Shown piece after piece: positions 22,956-35,400 of a DNA stretch of 64,000 bases (within the stretch, counting starts at the first letter, position 1; each line of letters starts with the position of its first letter). The stretch lies in NCBI GenBank assembly GCA_949152475.1, contig OX424569.1:27511950-27575949 (forward strand), read 5' to 3'. A program made the position numbers and the translations under genes. Under the pieces are notes generated by a model. The model was given only the letters and a program-made list of their open reading frames with translations. It was not told where the DNA came from and did no database searches. The stretch comes from Terebella lapidaria. Taxonomy: Eukaryota > Annelida > Polychaeta > Terebellida > Terebellidae.

Positions 22956-23152
22956 TGTCGAGACAGGCTGCAGACGACGGACCTGCGATGAAGCAATCAG
23001 ACTACCGGCCGTCAGCTCGTGCTGTGGGTTCTCTTGGCATTGTTCTTCTCCTGACAAGCATGCTTATCATGTTCATAATGGACATCGAGAAATTGTACCG
23101 TGATTTCCGCCAGGCATTGGATACAGTTCGCCATAGGCTGGCCGCATCGTGA
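22956..23152 (+). CDS. Lectin/mucin/TSR receptor, exon 7 (transmembrane segment and tail; residues 585-649, stop)
   Basis: The acceptor TCTCACAG is in phase 1, as required by exon 6; the frame runs 65 codons to TGA at 23150-23152. A short linker with D-D-G-P and basic residues leads to AVGSLGIVLLLTSMLIMFIM, a 20-residue transmembrane helix (about 607-626), then a 23-residue cytosolic tail beginning DIEKLYRDFRQ with mixed charges and one Tyr. The product is therefore a type I receptor: signal, CTLD, mucin stalk, two TSRs, membrane. Total coding length is 1950 bp, all introns GT-AG, and every junction is in phase. I know no named family with exactly this order, so no symbol is given. Confidence 0.8.
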
Positions 23153-24000
23153 TATACCTGGGTGACTTTCATGACATTTCTTTCGACTTTTTTTTTCGAT
23201 AGGCACTGTTTTCTAGAAGGCGTTTGACATATTGGCACGTGAACCTAGCTATGTTGTAATGTATGCTCAAATAGTGTACAATTCCACCAGGCATTGGAGG
23301 CTGTTCGCCATAAGGTGGCCATACTATGATGTACCTGAGTTAGTTTCATGACATTTCAATCGGCATATTTACGAAATGCACTGTTTTGTAGAAGGCGTCC
23401 GAAGTATTTGCACATGAATGTACAGTAGCTACACAAAATGTAATGTATGCACAAAAAGTGCATCGAATAATGCATCGTTCAACAAGTACGTGTGAGTATG
23501 GATTTTGGGAATTGACCTGGAGCTGCCGCATTCAATCCTTGTTCGTTCAACTTGTGGTAGAGATCCACATGTGAATCCTGGGGTTCGGATTGAAAATGAA
23601 ATTCATGACAAATGGAAAGGTATACAACCCACCGGATAACTGTCGTATGTTTGCCGGGTGTTTAAATATATTCCATGCTATTGTGATAATAATAGGCCTG
23701 TTTTTTTTTTTTTTGCTGCAATGTATCAGTTACTGTACGTGCTATTATATTGTGATAATTATAAGCTCAAGTTTTGCCAATGATGTTGGCAAATTATGTC
23801 TTCGGGTTAAATTTTGGATCAACCCACGATTTGATCTTGTGTATAAGTTTGTGCAAATGTATAGATATATGTATTTTATCTTGTGACGAGGGCCATGACG
23901 GAATTTGGTAGATACTTACATTTAACGTGTCTGATTTGTTAATGTGACTTCTCTACCGTCAACATTACACTTTCTCTCAACGTTTGGTATAATAAACCTT
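23153..24000 (+). other. Probable 3' UTR with candidate poly(A) signal
   Basis: After the TGA there is no further recognisable exon. An AATAAA hexamer at 23991-23996 (TATAATAAACC) could end the transcript, which would make the 3' UTR about 0.85 kb. A duplicated motif (CGCCAGGCATTGGATACAGT at 23108 and CACCAGGCATTGGAGGCTGT at 23286, each followed by TCGCCATA and TTTCATGACATTTC) shows that about 160 bp containing the end of the coding exon was duplicated just downstream, without an open frame in the second copy. Confidence 0.4.
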
Positions 24001-24088
24001 GGACACTTGGCTGTCTTTGTCTTTTGGGTGAAAAAAAAATCTTCATGAGGTTTTACTTCCTGGCTATGATATAATTTACAATATTTTT

Positions 24089-24706
24089 AGGTTACCTATA
24101 GTCATTTTCAAGGTCAAAGGACAAAATGGCTAATATATTGCTCCTCTATTGACTTCATGGCTTGAGAACCAATTGTGGACTTATAGAAAATGATATACAC
24201 TGAATATTTTGATGGCTTTGAATTTGACCTTGAACTTATTTTCAAGATCAGAGCACAACATGGCTGATATCTCGCTTATTATCGACTTTACAGCTTAGTC
24301 ATATAGGAAATGATATATGCTGAACATTTTGGTGACCTTGAATTTGACCTTTAACCTCATTTTCCAGGTCAGAGAAAAAATGGCTAATATCTCGTTTATT
24401 ATCGACTTTACAGCTTAGGACTTAATTGTGAACATAGAGGAAATGATATATGCTGAATATTCTAATGATTTCGAACTTGACCTTTGAACTCATTTTCAAG
24501 GTCAGATCACAAAATGGATAATATCTAACCTATTGTCGACTTTGCAGCTTAGGAATCAAATATGTACATACTAGAAATAATATATGCTGAACATTCTCGT
24601 GACCTTAAATTGACCCATGACCTTATTTTCAAGGTCACGTGACAAAACGCTAATATCTGAAATATATATTGTCCGGTAACCTTTTTTTTTAACCATATGG
24701 CTATTT
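24089..24706 (-). mobile_element. TIR element with AGGTCA-rich repeats (copy 3)
   Basis: Bounded by AGGTTACC (24089) and GTCCGGTAACCTT (about 24671) plus a decayed version of the palindromic tip. About five internal units of roughly 120 bp carry ATTTTCAAGGTCA and GACTTTACAGCTTAG. Same family and orientation as 22027-22597; it lies just downstream of the candidate poly(A) site. Confidence 0.75.
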
Positions 24707-27700
24707 TTTTTTCCAATTTGTCGAATTCTGTTCCTACGACTCCAAAGGAATTGGGCGATTTTGCCATTTTAAAAACAAACGCAATACAATTATATTTCTA
24801 GTTTCAGATTGAATAGCTTATCATTCATACTCTTAATATGAGAATGACAAACAAGTCCAAAATTAATGATCTTCAATGTACGAAATTACTTACTTACAAA
24901 ATGCACGGAATTACTTACGTCATTTATGATTACTTCTTTTCATGAAGATTTCATATTTTTGTTCATAAAATCTTCCAGTGGGGATATTGGCCTGGTTTGT
25001 CATTACATCTACGTAAACAAACTTCACTGATTCAGAAGCGATTTTTTTATCACGAATACCTCACGAATACCAACAGTTACTTACTGCGTATGGTATCACA
25101 AGACAGTAATAATGGATTATAAATGAATTATACCATTGTCACTAAGCATATTCGATTTTTCTATATGAACTCGACTTTGATCCGGGCCCATGTATGATGA
25201 GAAAATATAGAATGTACATGTTTCGCACCAGAAAAGGTAACAATGTTCGATATCAGTTTATGAACACACCAATAACACTTAACCTGTTTAGATTAATTTT
25301 GCAATGGAATCGAATGGTTGCATCGATGATGATGGAACTATTTTTGAATTGTTCTCACTCACAATGACCTGCCACAACATGGTCTAGCTACAGAGGGATA
25401 AATATTCAATCAATATTGTGCTATGTTCTCTTTCATGAAATGGCTTTCACGCCTATTCGCTCGCGTGGATGTCAATGCTGAACATAAAATGATGTGATAA
25501 AAATAGTATTCTGATCCGTCAAACTACGTAGAATATATTCGATCATATTCATATGATCAATGCAATATCATCAAATATATTTGATGATATTGTATTGTTG
25601 TTTTTACTGCACAAGCCATAACTCGTTGAACTCAGTGTCTCGTTCGTGTTGAAAAACGTTATTGTAGACTTATAATCACCAAATACTTCATTGTACTGGA
25701 ATTTATTTCTCACTTGGTCCTCCCGCGTAGCACTCGTAAACTCGTGCTCCGTGAAAGGGCCCGTGCGAAATAAATACCATTACAATGCAGCATTTGGATA
25801 ATATTATGAAGAACTCCGCTTCATTCGGCCGCATGTCAGTCTTGTAGCGACGGATGCAGCATTCATATTGCCAGCATGACATCAGTATCTATAATCCTTG
25901 TGATGTTTAATCAGTATGGTTCAACATGATAAACTGTAGTGTTCCAAATCAGAGCAGTGTTATTCTGTGATATTGGTAAGAATGTATTCGTGGAGTTGGT
26001 GGTCGGTTTTGTCCGGGATGGACAGGATGACAGTGAATGTGTTATCAGCTTCTACGTGTAACTGATATGTGTACTATACATGTCACGATTATATCTATAG
26101 GATCCAAAAGGGCTTTCAGAGTCGTGATTTTGTTCGCTTTATTCCTTCATTATCACCTCTATTATCAATATTGATCTAAACAAAAATATATGTTTACCTT
26201 ACAGCGGGGAACTGAGTCGCGGTCAACGTAAATGAGCTCAATTATGTATTGACTATTTAATGCACCAGCAAATACTATTCTTTTGATGAACAAGAAACAA
26301 GGAATGTGTTTACTTTTCTGTGTTGATTCTGGGCTATGAAATATGTGATGATGTATGGATGTATGGTGATGTGGGTGTATATGCCTATGTTATGCATTGA
26401 TCGGTAATTATACATGCTTTAAAAAAAATAAAAGCTTGATCTTGTGACGTTCAATCAGTGTGTCGTATATATAGAGTAAAACCCCGTGAAATTTTACTCC
26501 GAAGCCTACGTCATGTGAGGAAAAAATGTGATGTGGGCTTGAACAGGAAGTTCACTTTACTCTTGAGCATTTTATCGCAGTGGTGAATCAGTGTTTCTTC
26601 ACCCACATCAGAAATACACGTATAACGAGAGAGCTATCATTATGTATTTCTTATGTATTTCCACATGTATTTGCACAATGTTGATAACCTTTGGTTACGA
26701 TCACTCATTGCACACTCGTCAGTGACTACTTCAGATATCAACCCCCACTTCAAAAGTAAAGTTGCAATTTGAGTTCGAGGTATCAATAACGTTCACCATG
26801 GTCGATGATTACACAGGTGTGCCGGGACCCATTCGGGATTCGCCCAATTTGGTAGTCAGAGCATATGCTTCATGATTCATATGTGACTAAAATGAGTAAT
26901 GTTGAATTAATCAGCACATTATGAGTCCAGTACGAGCAATATTTCATGACGCATTTGGGCTATGGGCCAAAAACGTAAGTGATGTCAGTCACTAAACAGT
27001 GAGGAATATGGATGTTGTAGTTAGTTTTCCTACTGACATAACGTCACGATGTACTGCTCTTTCAAAGAAAGACAATATACTAGTGCTATTATTCATACAC
27101 TCGGGGTTCTATTCACATATCCCAGATGTTTGTTTGATTTTTAGTAGGCCTCAACCGACAGTTTTTACTGTAGTCATTGCGTCTAGTTGCGGTGCAAACC
27201 CTGCCAAATGCTTCACATTTTTTTAGTAACGGCTTGGTTTCCTTCACCAGCCCTTTACTGGTTAACAATAAACACACTTCAACGTACATGTCAACACGTG
27301 GATAGAACATGGCATACTAGATCTATTGAAGTTCAGCTTAGAAGCGAATTCTAGCTACTTGCACGCTCTTTGTGTAAATACACGTAGAAGGAACACAACA
27401 CCCTACACGCAATGCCCAGAGACGATGGGAACAAAATATGCATTTCACACAGAATATTTCTTGTAATGCAACAATTGGTACATTCGCATTGCATTTTACC
27501 ATAATGTTCAATAGACACTTCAAAACACACTACATCGCCGCAGGAGATGGAAAGATGACTAAGCAATAGACGTGGAATCAATACCCAGTATTAAGTATTC
27601 CGAGCAAAGAAAACAGGGTCCGTTATCCAATCTCATTTTCCGGGGACAGAAAGTCATATCAGGCATACGAAGTGAGAGAAAACAAAAATGACAGGGAAAC

Positions 27701-27803
27701 TCATGAACCCCCAAAAATGGCCATTAGGAGGTGAAATCAGGTGTTTCGGAAAGAGTGAGCATTTCCTGCCCCACTAGTGGCACCCGTCATGAATTCCCCA
27801 AAA
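24707..27803. other. Noncoding AT-rich DNA, no gene seen
   Basis: I see no exon-like frames with domains, only one short foldback element at 25679-25797 (listed separately). Short perfect palindromes such as GATCATATTCATATGATC (around 25545) occur but are not unexpected in such AT-rich sequence. Confidence 0.5.
25679..25797. mobile_element. Short MITE-like element (CCAAATACT family), copy 1
   Basis: CCAAATACTTCATTGTACTG at the left and its reverse complement CATTACAATGCAGCATTTGG at the right, with AATTTATTTC / GAAATAAAT just inside, give inverted ends of about 32 bp. The interior holds GCACTCGTAAACTCGTGC, another palindrome. Related sequences occur at 37127 and 50590. Confidence 0.7.
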
Positions 27804-29725
27804 TTAACATGAAAATAGATCTAGTTGCATGGCAGACATGGATTTGCTGTATTTGTCAACCAGATCATGATGACGTCCATAGAATTTCTTAAACGCAGCT
27901 ATAAGTTTTGATAAAGCATATCCTTGTCGCAGCAGTTTAGAGACTAGCTGGGCACTTCGATAGACAAAGTCCTCATATTTGCAACTAGCTCTGGAATAGC
28001 GTATAAGTTGAGAAACAAACACACCATATGCCGGTGACATAGGAATGTTGCTGCTTAGAAAAGGGAAATTGACTATGGAAAAATTGAAATCATCACGTTT
28101 GTCATATAATCTAGTTGACAGGTTAGAATCATTACCAATCTCCAACCTCAGGTCTAGATAGTTGGAAAAATTAGCGGAGTCTGTAGTATCCTTAATTTCA
28201 AGTTCCTTAGGATATATGACATCCAAATAATCACCAAATTTGGGATTATTTAGCGACAATACATCATCTATGTATCGGAAAGTGATATCAAAATTACATA
28301 TTAGTTACTTAGAACCTCCTCGTTGTAAATGTTGGATAAAATCTGATTCATATGAGTATAAAAACAGGTCTGCCAATAATGGTGCACAGTTTGTGCCCAT
28401 GGGAATACCAATAGTTTGTTGAAATGTTCGACCACCAAATACAAAAATATTATCAATCAGAAAATTAACCATATTTACCACATCTATTTCAGTATATTTG
28501 TATGGGGCATCAGAGTCGCCTTTAACAAAATAAGCGGTATTATATTTTACTACAATATAGTGGTACCGACGTTGGCCCTTTTTAGAGAAAAATGAATTAT
28601 TGATTAATTTTTTAAGCTGAGACTTCAGTTCAGAATGAGGTATAGTTGTGTACAAAGTAGAGAAATCAAATGTTGTGATAGACGTTACTTTTGAAAGTGT
28701 GTGAGCATGTAGATATTCCAATAAAGATTTGGAATTTTTAAATATCCACATTTGGTTTATACCACTTCTAGAATAGATGGTTTCAGAGTACTTTTGGAGA
28801 CCCTGTTTAATTTTAGACAATATAACAGTTAATATTTTAGAAAGGGCTTTGGTAGAACATGATGCTGAACCTGAAATATATCTTTGTTTGTGTGGATTTT
28901 TGTGCACTTTGGGATCCAATATAAGTTTGGTAGATTAGAATCTTTACATGAGGTAGTAATACCAAACGAATGCAATACAGACAAATGATTTGATAAGATA
29001 TCCTGTTTGGGCACGGTAATGGCTTGGTATGTACTATTGGAATTAGTATTGTTGGCAATACCCAGTTCGTCAAACAGGCACTGTACATGTATGTAGTATG
29101 CTTTACAAACAAAAACAACATTATTAGAAGCTTTATCTGCAGGGACAATGATGAACCTTTCTTGAAGTTCCAACAAACTATTAGTAACCACGGGATCATT
29201 GAAGACAGAGCTATATTTAGTACTAACTGACTTTGACAAAGCATTAATGCGTTTGTTTACCAATGACCTAATCTGTTTGACCCATTCTGACAGAGAATCA
29301 GTTTCTGCCTTTTCTCGCTTTGTCCATTTTCTGGCATGCTCCTCAACTGCATCCATGATTAACTTAAAATTGTATCTCCATGAAAACGACGTGGGCTCTC
29401 TATATTTGGGACCTTTGGACAAAATGTCTTTCAATGATTCATTCTCCACTATATTGAGGTCGCCTGAAATAACATGCCCAACTGGATCGTGTATGAACGG
29501 AGAGTTAATGCAAGTGCAGGAGGGTGGGTTATGTAAGAGATCATCATTATCCAAATCATTCAATGTTTGTTTGTAGTTGAATATTTTGGAAGCAACAGAT
29601 TTGGTATATGAGTAGGATATAGATGGAGCGGCCGTGTCAGTGAAGTATGATGGTACCTGGGACTGAACAGACTTATGATGTAATATATTACTGATTACTG
29701 ATACGGGTCCTCGAGCAATTCTCAA
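27804..29725 (-). mobile_element. Penelope-like retroelement fossil (reverse transcriptase)
   Basis: Seen on the - strand, in order: an N-terminal region with FIIVPADKASNNVVFVC (the position of the D-K-G motif of Penelope-like elements); YWIPK and NPHKQRYISGSASCSTK; FDFSTLYTTIPH (RT motif A); IGIPMGTNCAPLLADLF (motif B); YIDD (motif C, about 28262); and SPAYGVFVSQLIRYSRASC with a C-terminal helical region. No endonuclease domain was recognised in the covered sequence. The element is broken, with about two or three breaks. The assignment to Penelope-like elements rests on the DKA/DKG box and the LYTTIPH / ADLF motifs; a more distant RT class is possible. About 1.9 kb is covered and neither terminus was located. 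Confidence 0.65.
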
Positions 29726-30934
29726 CTAGAAGGGAGATGTTTGAACAGCTCATTCTGGCCAGTAACCTTTCCTTACTAGTCTAATGCCATTGTGAAAGTA
29801 AATGTGATCGGACTAGAGTAAAATTGATATGCTCTCAAAACGAGCCTCGGTGTGGGGGGAAGGGGGGGGGGGGGGGGGGGGGGGGTTGGGGGGGGGGTTA
29901 TGGTCCTTTCACATATCACTGCCTATGTACATTGGATCATTCAAAATTAATACAATATCTTTTCGACGATACAGTAAGTACAAATGTCACGCGATCACGA
30001 CTGGAAAGTTTCATGCCGCTGAAAGTTAATAACAATACAATCAGAAATTGTAGACCACCTCCAAAGGTTTAGTCTCTTTTTACAAGCTGACAATATTTTC
30101 AATGTGTGAGACTAACTAAAAATACTAGAATATTAACGTACTGCTTGCTGTATACATCATGATCGGTAAAACAATCTCAATTACAGTTATAATTTTCTTT
30201 CAATATCACAAAATTTAAATTGGTTATTTCAAATGATGTTTCTCAATTTGTCTGTTTAGAGCTCAATGTCAAAGGCTCCCTTTTACTTAAAGCAAACCCC
30301 GTCACTGAATGTTTCAAGTTTCATAGATTGTACATCTATACTTGTACACCGTACTTTAATAAAAATATGTTAAATTTTGAGTGAATTGGCAAATCAGAAG
30401 CAGCAGTCCGGCTAGATTCAGACGGATGATAAACACTTGCTAAAATCAATTGAATGTTCAACGGAACCTACATGTATCTGTATTTTTTGTATTTTTTTCT
30501 GTATTTTTTTTTAACTTTGCTCGAAAATCAACTTGAATGTGTGGGGCAACAACTCTATATCCTAACACTAAAAACCTGTTGGCTGAAATACCATCCTGTT
30601 CTCAATGTTTGCAAGGATGTGTTTTCCAGGTGGGATAATGTAAATAGAGAATATTATCAAATAATAATAATATATTATAAAATGCATTCATCTTGTATCA
30701 TCTCGCTATACTAATATTTGTGCATTTTGTTTATCAAACAGATAACAACACCGATACACACTTTAATTATAAACATCTATGTTTTACTAGGTCGTCAAAA
30801 TATTGAAAAATCTTGAAAATTTTTTAATTTCAGTGTCTCTCACACTCACTGAGGAAATGAATTGTCCTTAAGTTGTCTACCTTATTTCGAAGCATGCAGT
30901 AATTGACACACCTGTGACTGATTTTTTTGTCGGG
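29726..30934. other. Noncoding; contains a long G-rich tract
   Basis: Apart from the G-rich tract at 29851-29898, there is nothing but AT-rich DNA. No exon or RNA gene was recognised. Confidence 0.5.
29851..29898. repeat. Extended poly-G tract
   Basis: More than forty bases of almost uninterrupted G, broken only by AA and TT. Such a tract can form G-quadruplexes and is also prone to assembly and sequencing error, so its exact length should not be trusted. Confidence 0.9.
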
Positions 30935-31123
30935 CAGTTGTATACTAATTCCATCAGGTGTACAGTAGAAACAACAACATTAACCACACTGTCTGCCCCT
31001 GATGTGTGTCTTTTGATAGTATTCGGTAGGGCTTTGTTTCTATTGCAAAATGTTGTGTTTTACGTTTGTTATTGGAACCCTCAAAATTAGGCTGTATTGG
31101 TGGTAATAGATTGATACTTACAT
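30935..31123 (+). repeat. Single dispersed copy of the satellite core
   Basis: CGGGCAGTTGTATACTAATT through CCATCAGGTGTACAGTAGAA and GGTGGTAATAGATTGATACT matches the core half of the 362-bp unit with scattered changes and a short deletion. The linker half (ATACCACTGAGTCGG...) is absent on both sides, so the core can exist and move without the linker. Confidence 0.8.
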
Positions 31124-31149
31124 TCTACAAGCGCTTCCAAACCGCCAGG

Positions 31150-31400
31150 TCAACCGTGGCTGAATGTTATGCGGCTGTTAACACCCCAAACGCGAAACTG
31201 CTGGAAATCGTGAATTATCCCCGAACTGTGAATTGCAAAACGTGAATATTGAGAAAAAAATCTCAGAAAACGTGAATGCACATCCCGCAAAACGTATATG
31301 TATTCACGATTCGCAATTCACGGTTTGCAGATATTCATGATTCACGTGTTGCAGATATTCACGTTTCGTGATTCAAGTTTCGCAGATATGCGGTTGCTGC
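31150..31400. repeat. Degenerate repeat cluster (CGTGAAT / ATTCACG motifs)
   Basis: Many copies of CGTGAAT and its complement ATTCACG, with GCAGATATTCACG recurring three times between 31325 and 31395. The two halves are loosely inverted, so the stretch is quasi-palindromic. Not coding. Confidence 0.55.
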
Positions 31401-31914
31401 AAATTGTTCATCATCTGCAACTTGTGAGTCACAGAATGTGAATATTGAAAAACAGTATATAACTTTCGTTACAATAATACTGCAGTTCATCTGGCAGCAG
31501 ATTCATGATGACTGAACTGTGAATTTTGATAATACGGGGTACATTACTTGATATCACCCAATATGGGTAACATCTCGAATATTAACTCATTCATACCTAT
31601 ATTTTCATAATTTTTAACGAATGCCTTATGATAATCAAATGTTTTTGCCCGGAAAAAAATGGAAGTGAATGATAAAACATATCACCATACACGTATGAAT
31701 GCTGTGTTGTAACATGCTGTCCATTGATAATTTTGAACTCTGAGTAGAATGGAAAATTGCAAGTTTATGGGAGCTATTAGAATTTGTGTACAAATATGTT
31801 TTGATTATGTCATCCTATTTGACTATGTTAAATGCGTTCATTACATTCGCCACGATAGGTTTGACGAAGCCTTGAAATCTGTAACTCACGGAAGATCCCT
31901 AGCGAGATTCGAGT

Positions 31915-32045
31915 TACGACCCTCAAACGAGCTTCACGTTTTCACCCCTCCCCCCCCCCCCCCCGTACGAGGCTCGCGTTATATCCCCTCCCAACGAGGT
32001 ACGCGTTATAACCCCCTCCCCCTTCCACGAAGTTCGCGTTTAGCC
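31915..32045 (+). repeat. Short minisatellite (ACGAGNTNCGCGTT units with C-rich spacers)
   Basis: Four units, AACGAGCTTCACGTTTT, TACGAGGCTCGCGTTAT, AACGAGGTACGCGTTAT and CACGAAGTTCGCGTTTA, are separated by C-rich spacers (ACCCCTCC..., ATCCCCTCCC, AACCCCCTCCC, AGCCC). One spacer has become a C homopolymer (31950-31964). The period is about 30-45 bp. Confidence 0.75.
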
Positions 32046-32492
32046 CTTTACTAGCTAGGGGTCGTCGTAATCTCATACACGCTAACCAGTAAAGGCCTAA
32101 ACGTTTTGACGTAATGTCTTATTTTTTATAAGCACCGTGACCTAACATAACCACTGGAACCACGCTAACCCAAATCCAGGGTCATAATACTATCAAGTTT
32201 AAAATAAATCTGAGACATATCTTTGTTTTAGGCATATGAAGGCTGTAGACTTATTTCACCATAACATAGAGGAATGAATAATTGAGATCACGTGGAGACC
32301 AAATGATGTCACTGCAACATCACAATGACTTCACACAGGAGCTACAGAATGCTATTCTCCATTTTTATTAGATAATAGTGACATCACGGCGGTATCACAC
32401 CCGTGATGTCATATCTACGATGTCATTGTGTTAACAAATATCGACCTCACACGATATACATGTCACAGTTGTGTGGTCATTTTGATAACACT

Positions 32493-35400
32493 ACGACACT
32501 ACGTTTATGATGTCATGATGCCAGAGATCATGGTGACATACACACCGACTCCAACGAAATATAATTTTTTAAGCGCGACTAAGAATTTTTTATTCCCGAT
32601 TTTTATCAGTGAATAGTGCATGATTACGGTGAATCTTATAGGACATTGCCTTTTTATTTATTTTTTTCAAAAAAAAGTTCGTAATATTTGTAGGGCATAT
32701 TTAATTTTATACGCGTATTTAATATTTTATATGCGTATTTAATTTTATACACATATTTAATATTTTATATGCATAATTGATCATTCATGACGCATATTTG
32801 ATATCTTATATGCATATTCAATATTTTATATGCATATTTAATCATGTATTACGCATATTTTAGCATTTTTAAGGATATTTATTATTTTTACGCATATTTA
32901 ATCCTTTAATTCACATTTTTAATATTGTATACGCGTATTTTATATTTTATACGCGTATATAATCATTTATTATGCAATATTTTATATGCATAATCTATCA
33001 TTTATTATGCATATTTAATATTTGTTTATGCATATTTAATTTTAAATACGCATTTTTTATTTATTTTTTTATTATTATTTTCAATAATAATTATTTTTAA
33101 TAATATTACATTATTAAGTACGCATACACAATATTAAATATGCGTAATAAATCAATGAATACGCATATGAAATATTAAATACGCATATAAAATATTAAAT
33201 ACACGTAATAAATGATTAAATACGCGTATTCAATATTAAGTATGCATAAAAATATTAAATATGTTTAATAAATCAATAAATATGCATAAATACGTGTATG
33301 TAATATTAAACATGCAAAAAAAAATACTAAATATGCATAATAAATCAATAAATACGCATATAAAATATTAAATACCCATTTATACGGTGGCTGATATATG
33401 CCATAGTTTTATTTTTCAGATTTCATTTATTTATTTTTTCCAAATGACCACTCTAAAGAAAAGAAAATAATTAAATTCACGTACTTAATGTTAAATACGC
33501 GTAATTAATATTAAATACACATACTTAATATTAAATACACGTATATAATATTAAATACGCGTATATAATATTAAATACGTGTACTTAATATTAAATACAC
33601 GTACTTAATGTTAAATACGCGTACTTAATGTTAATTACGCGTACTTAATATTAAATTAGCAAAAATTGGATGTGGTTATGTTGCTGTGTATGTCTCGTGA
33701 AACAAGGTATGTATCAAGCGACATGGCGCATAAAGGAAAATAAAATATCTAACTGTCTGGTATTTAATATTAAGTACGTGTATTTAACATTAAATACACG
33801 TATTTAATATTATATACGCGTATTTAATATTATGTACGTGTATTTAATATTAAGTACGCATATTTAATATTAAGTACACGTATTTAACATTAAGTATGCG
33901 TATTTAATATTAAATACACGTATTTAAGATTATATACACGTATTTAATATTATGTACGCGTATTTAATATTAAGTACGCGTATGTAATATTAAGTACGCG
34001 TATTTAACATTAAGTACGCGTATTTAACAATAAATACACGTATTTAACATTATATACACGTATTTAATATTATGTACGCGTATTTAATATTAATTACGTG
34101 TATTTATCATTAAATACGCGTATTGAATATTAAGTACGCGTATTTAAACATTAAGTACGTGTATTTAATATTAAGTACGTGTATTACATGCGTCTGAAAA
34201 ATATCGTAAATAAATGAAAACTAAAGAATAAAACTATGGCATATATCAGCCACTGTACATTTAAAATATTAAATATACATAATAAATGATTAAATACGCT
34301 TATTTAATATAAAGTATGCATAAAAAATATTAAATATGTATAATAAAGCATTAAATACGCATACAATATATTAAATATGCATATAAAATATTAAATACAC
34401 ATAATAAATCATTAAATACACGTATTTATTATTAAATGTGCATAAAAATATTGAATATGCGTAATGAATCACTGAATACGCATATAAAATATTAAATACA
34501 CGTAATAAGTGATTGAATACGCATATTTAATATTAGGTATGCATAAAAAATGATTAAATGAGCATATAAAATATTAAATATGCGTAATAAATGATTAAAT
34601 ATGCATATAAAATATTAAATACGCATATAAAATATTAAATACACGTAATAAATGATTAAATATGCATAAAAAATATTAAATACGCATATAAAATATTAAA
34701 TACACGTAATAAATGATTAAATATGCGTAAAAAATATTAAATATGCATATGAAATATTAAATACAGGTAAAAAATGGATGAATATGCATATGAAATATTA
34801 AATATGCATAAAAAATCTTTAAATACGCGTAACAAATAATTAAATACGCATATAAAATGGTTAAATACGTGCCACAAATATTTCTAACTTTTTTTTAAAA
34901 AATAAAAGAGCAATGTCCTGAAAGAGCCACCGTACATGATTGTATTGTCTCGAGCAAGTATTTATTTGGAAATGAATACCAATAAATACCTGTCGCAGGT
35001 ATCAAATGAAAATAAATCATTACTGGTGGAAATGTAAACATACTGGAAATTGTATTTTTATTGCCAAGCATATACATGTACACTGTGCATGTACAATGTA
35101 TTATGGTTATATTACTCGATGTACATAAACTGGTCGTGGATAGCTAATCGTTGCAATAATGGTGTGCGAGTTTGATCCATTGGTAATGAACAGTTTTGTG
35201 GTTGATATTTTGATATTTGGTTCATGAAATTCTCTGAAATCCAGTGAATCTATTCGTGAGAAATACTCAGCCTAGGGCATTATCCTATACATAAATGCGA
35301 ATGAAAAGTTGTGTCATTTGGAGTCGGTGTTATGTCACCATGATCTCTGACATCATGACATCATAAACGTGATGTATATTTTATACGCATATTTAATCAT

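Larger units (their letters stand above)
31124..32492. other. Noncoding; no gene seen
   Basis: It includes the repeat clusters at 31150-31400 and 31915-32045 and several TGATGTCA-like motifs between 32280 and 32540. No coding exon was recognised. Confidence 0.5.
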
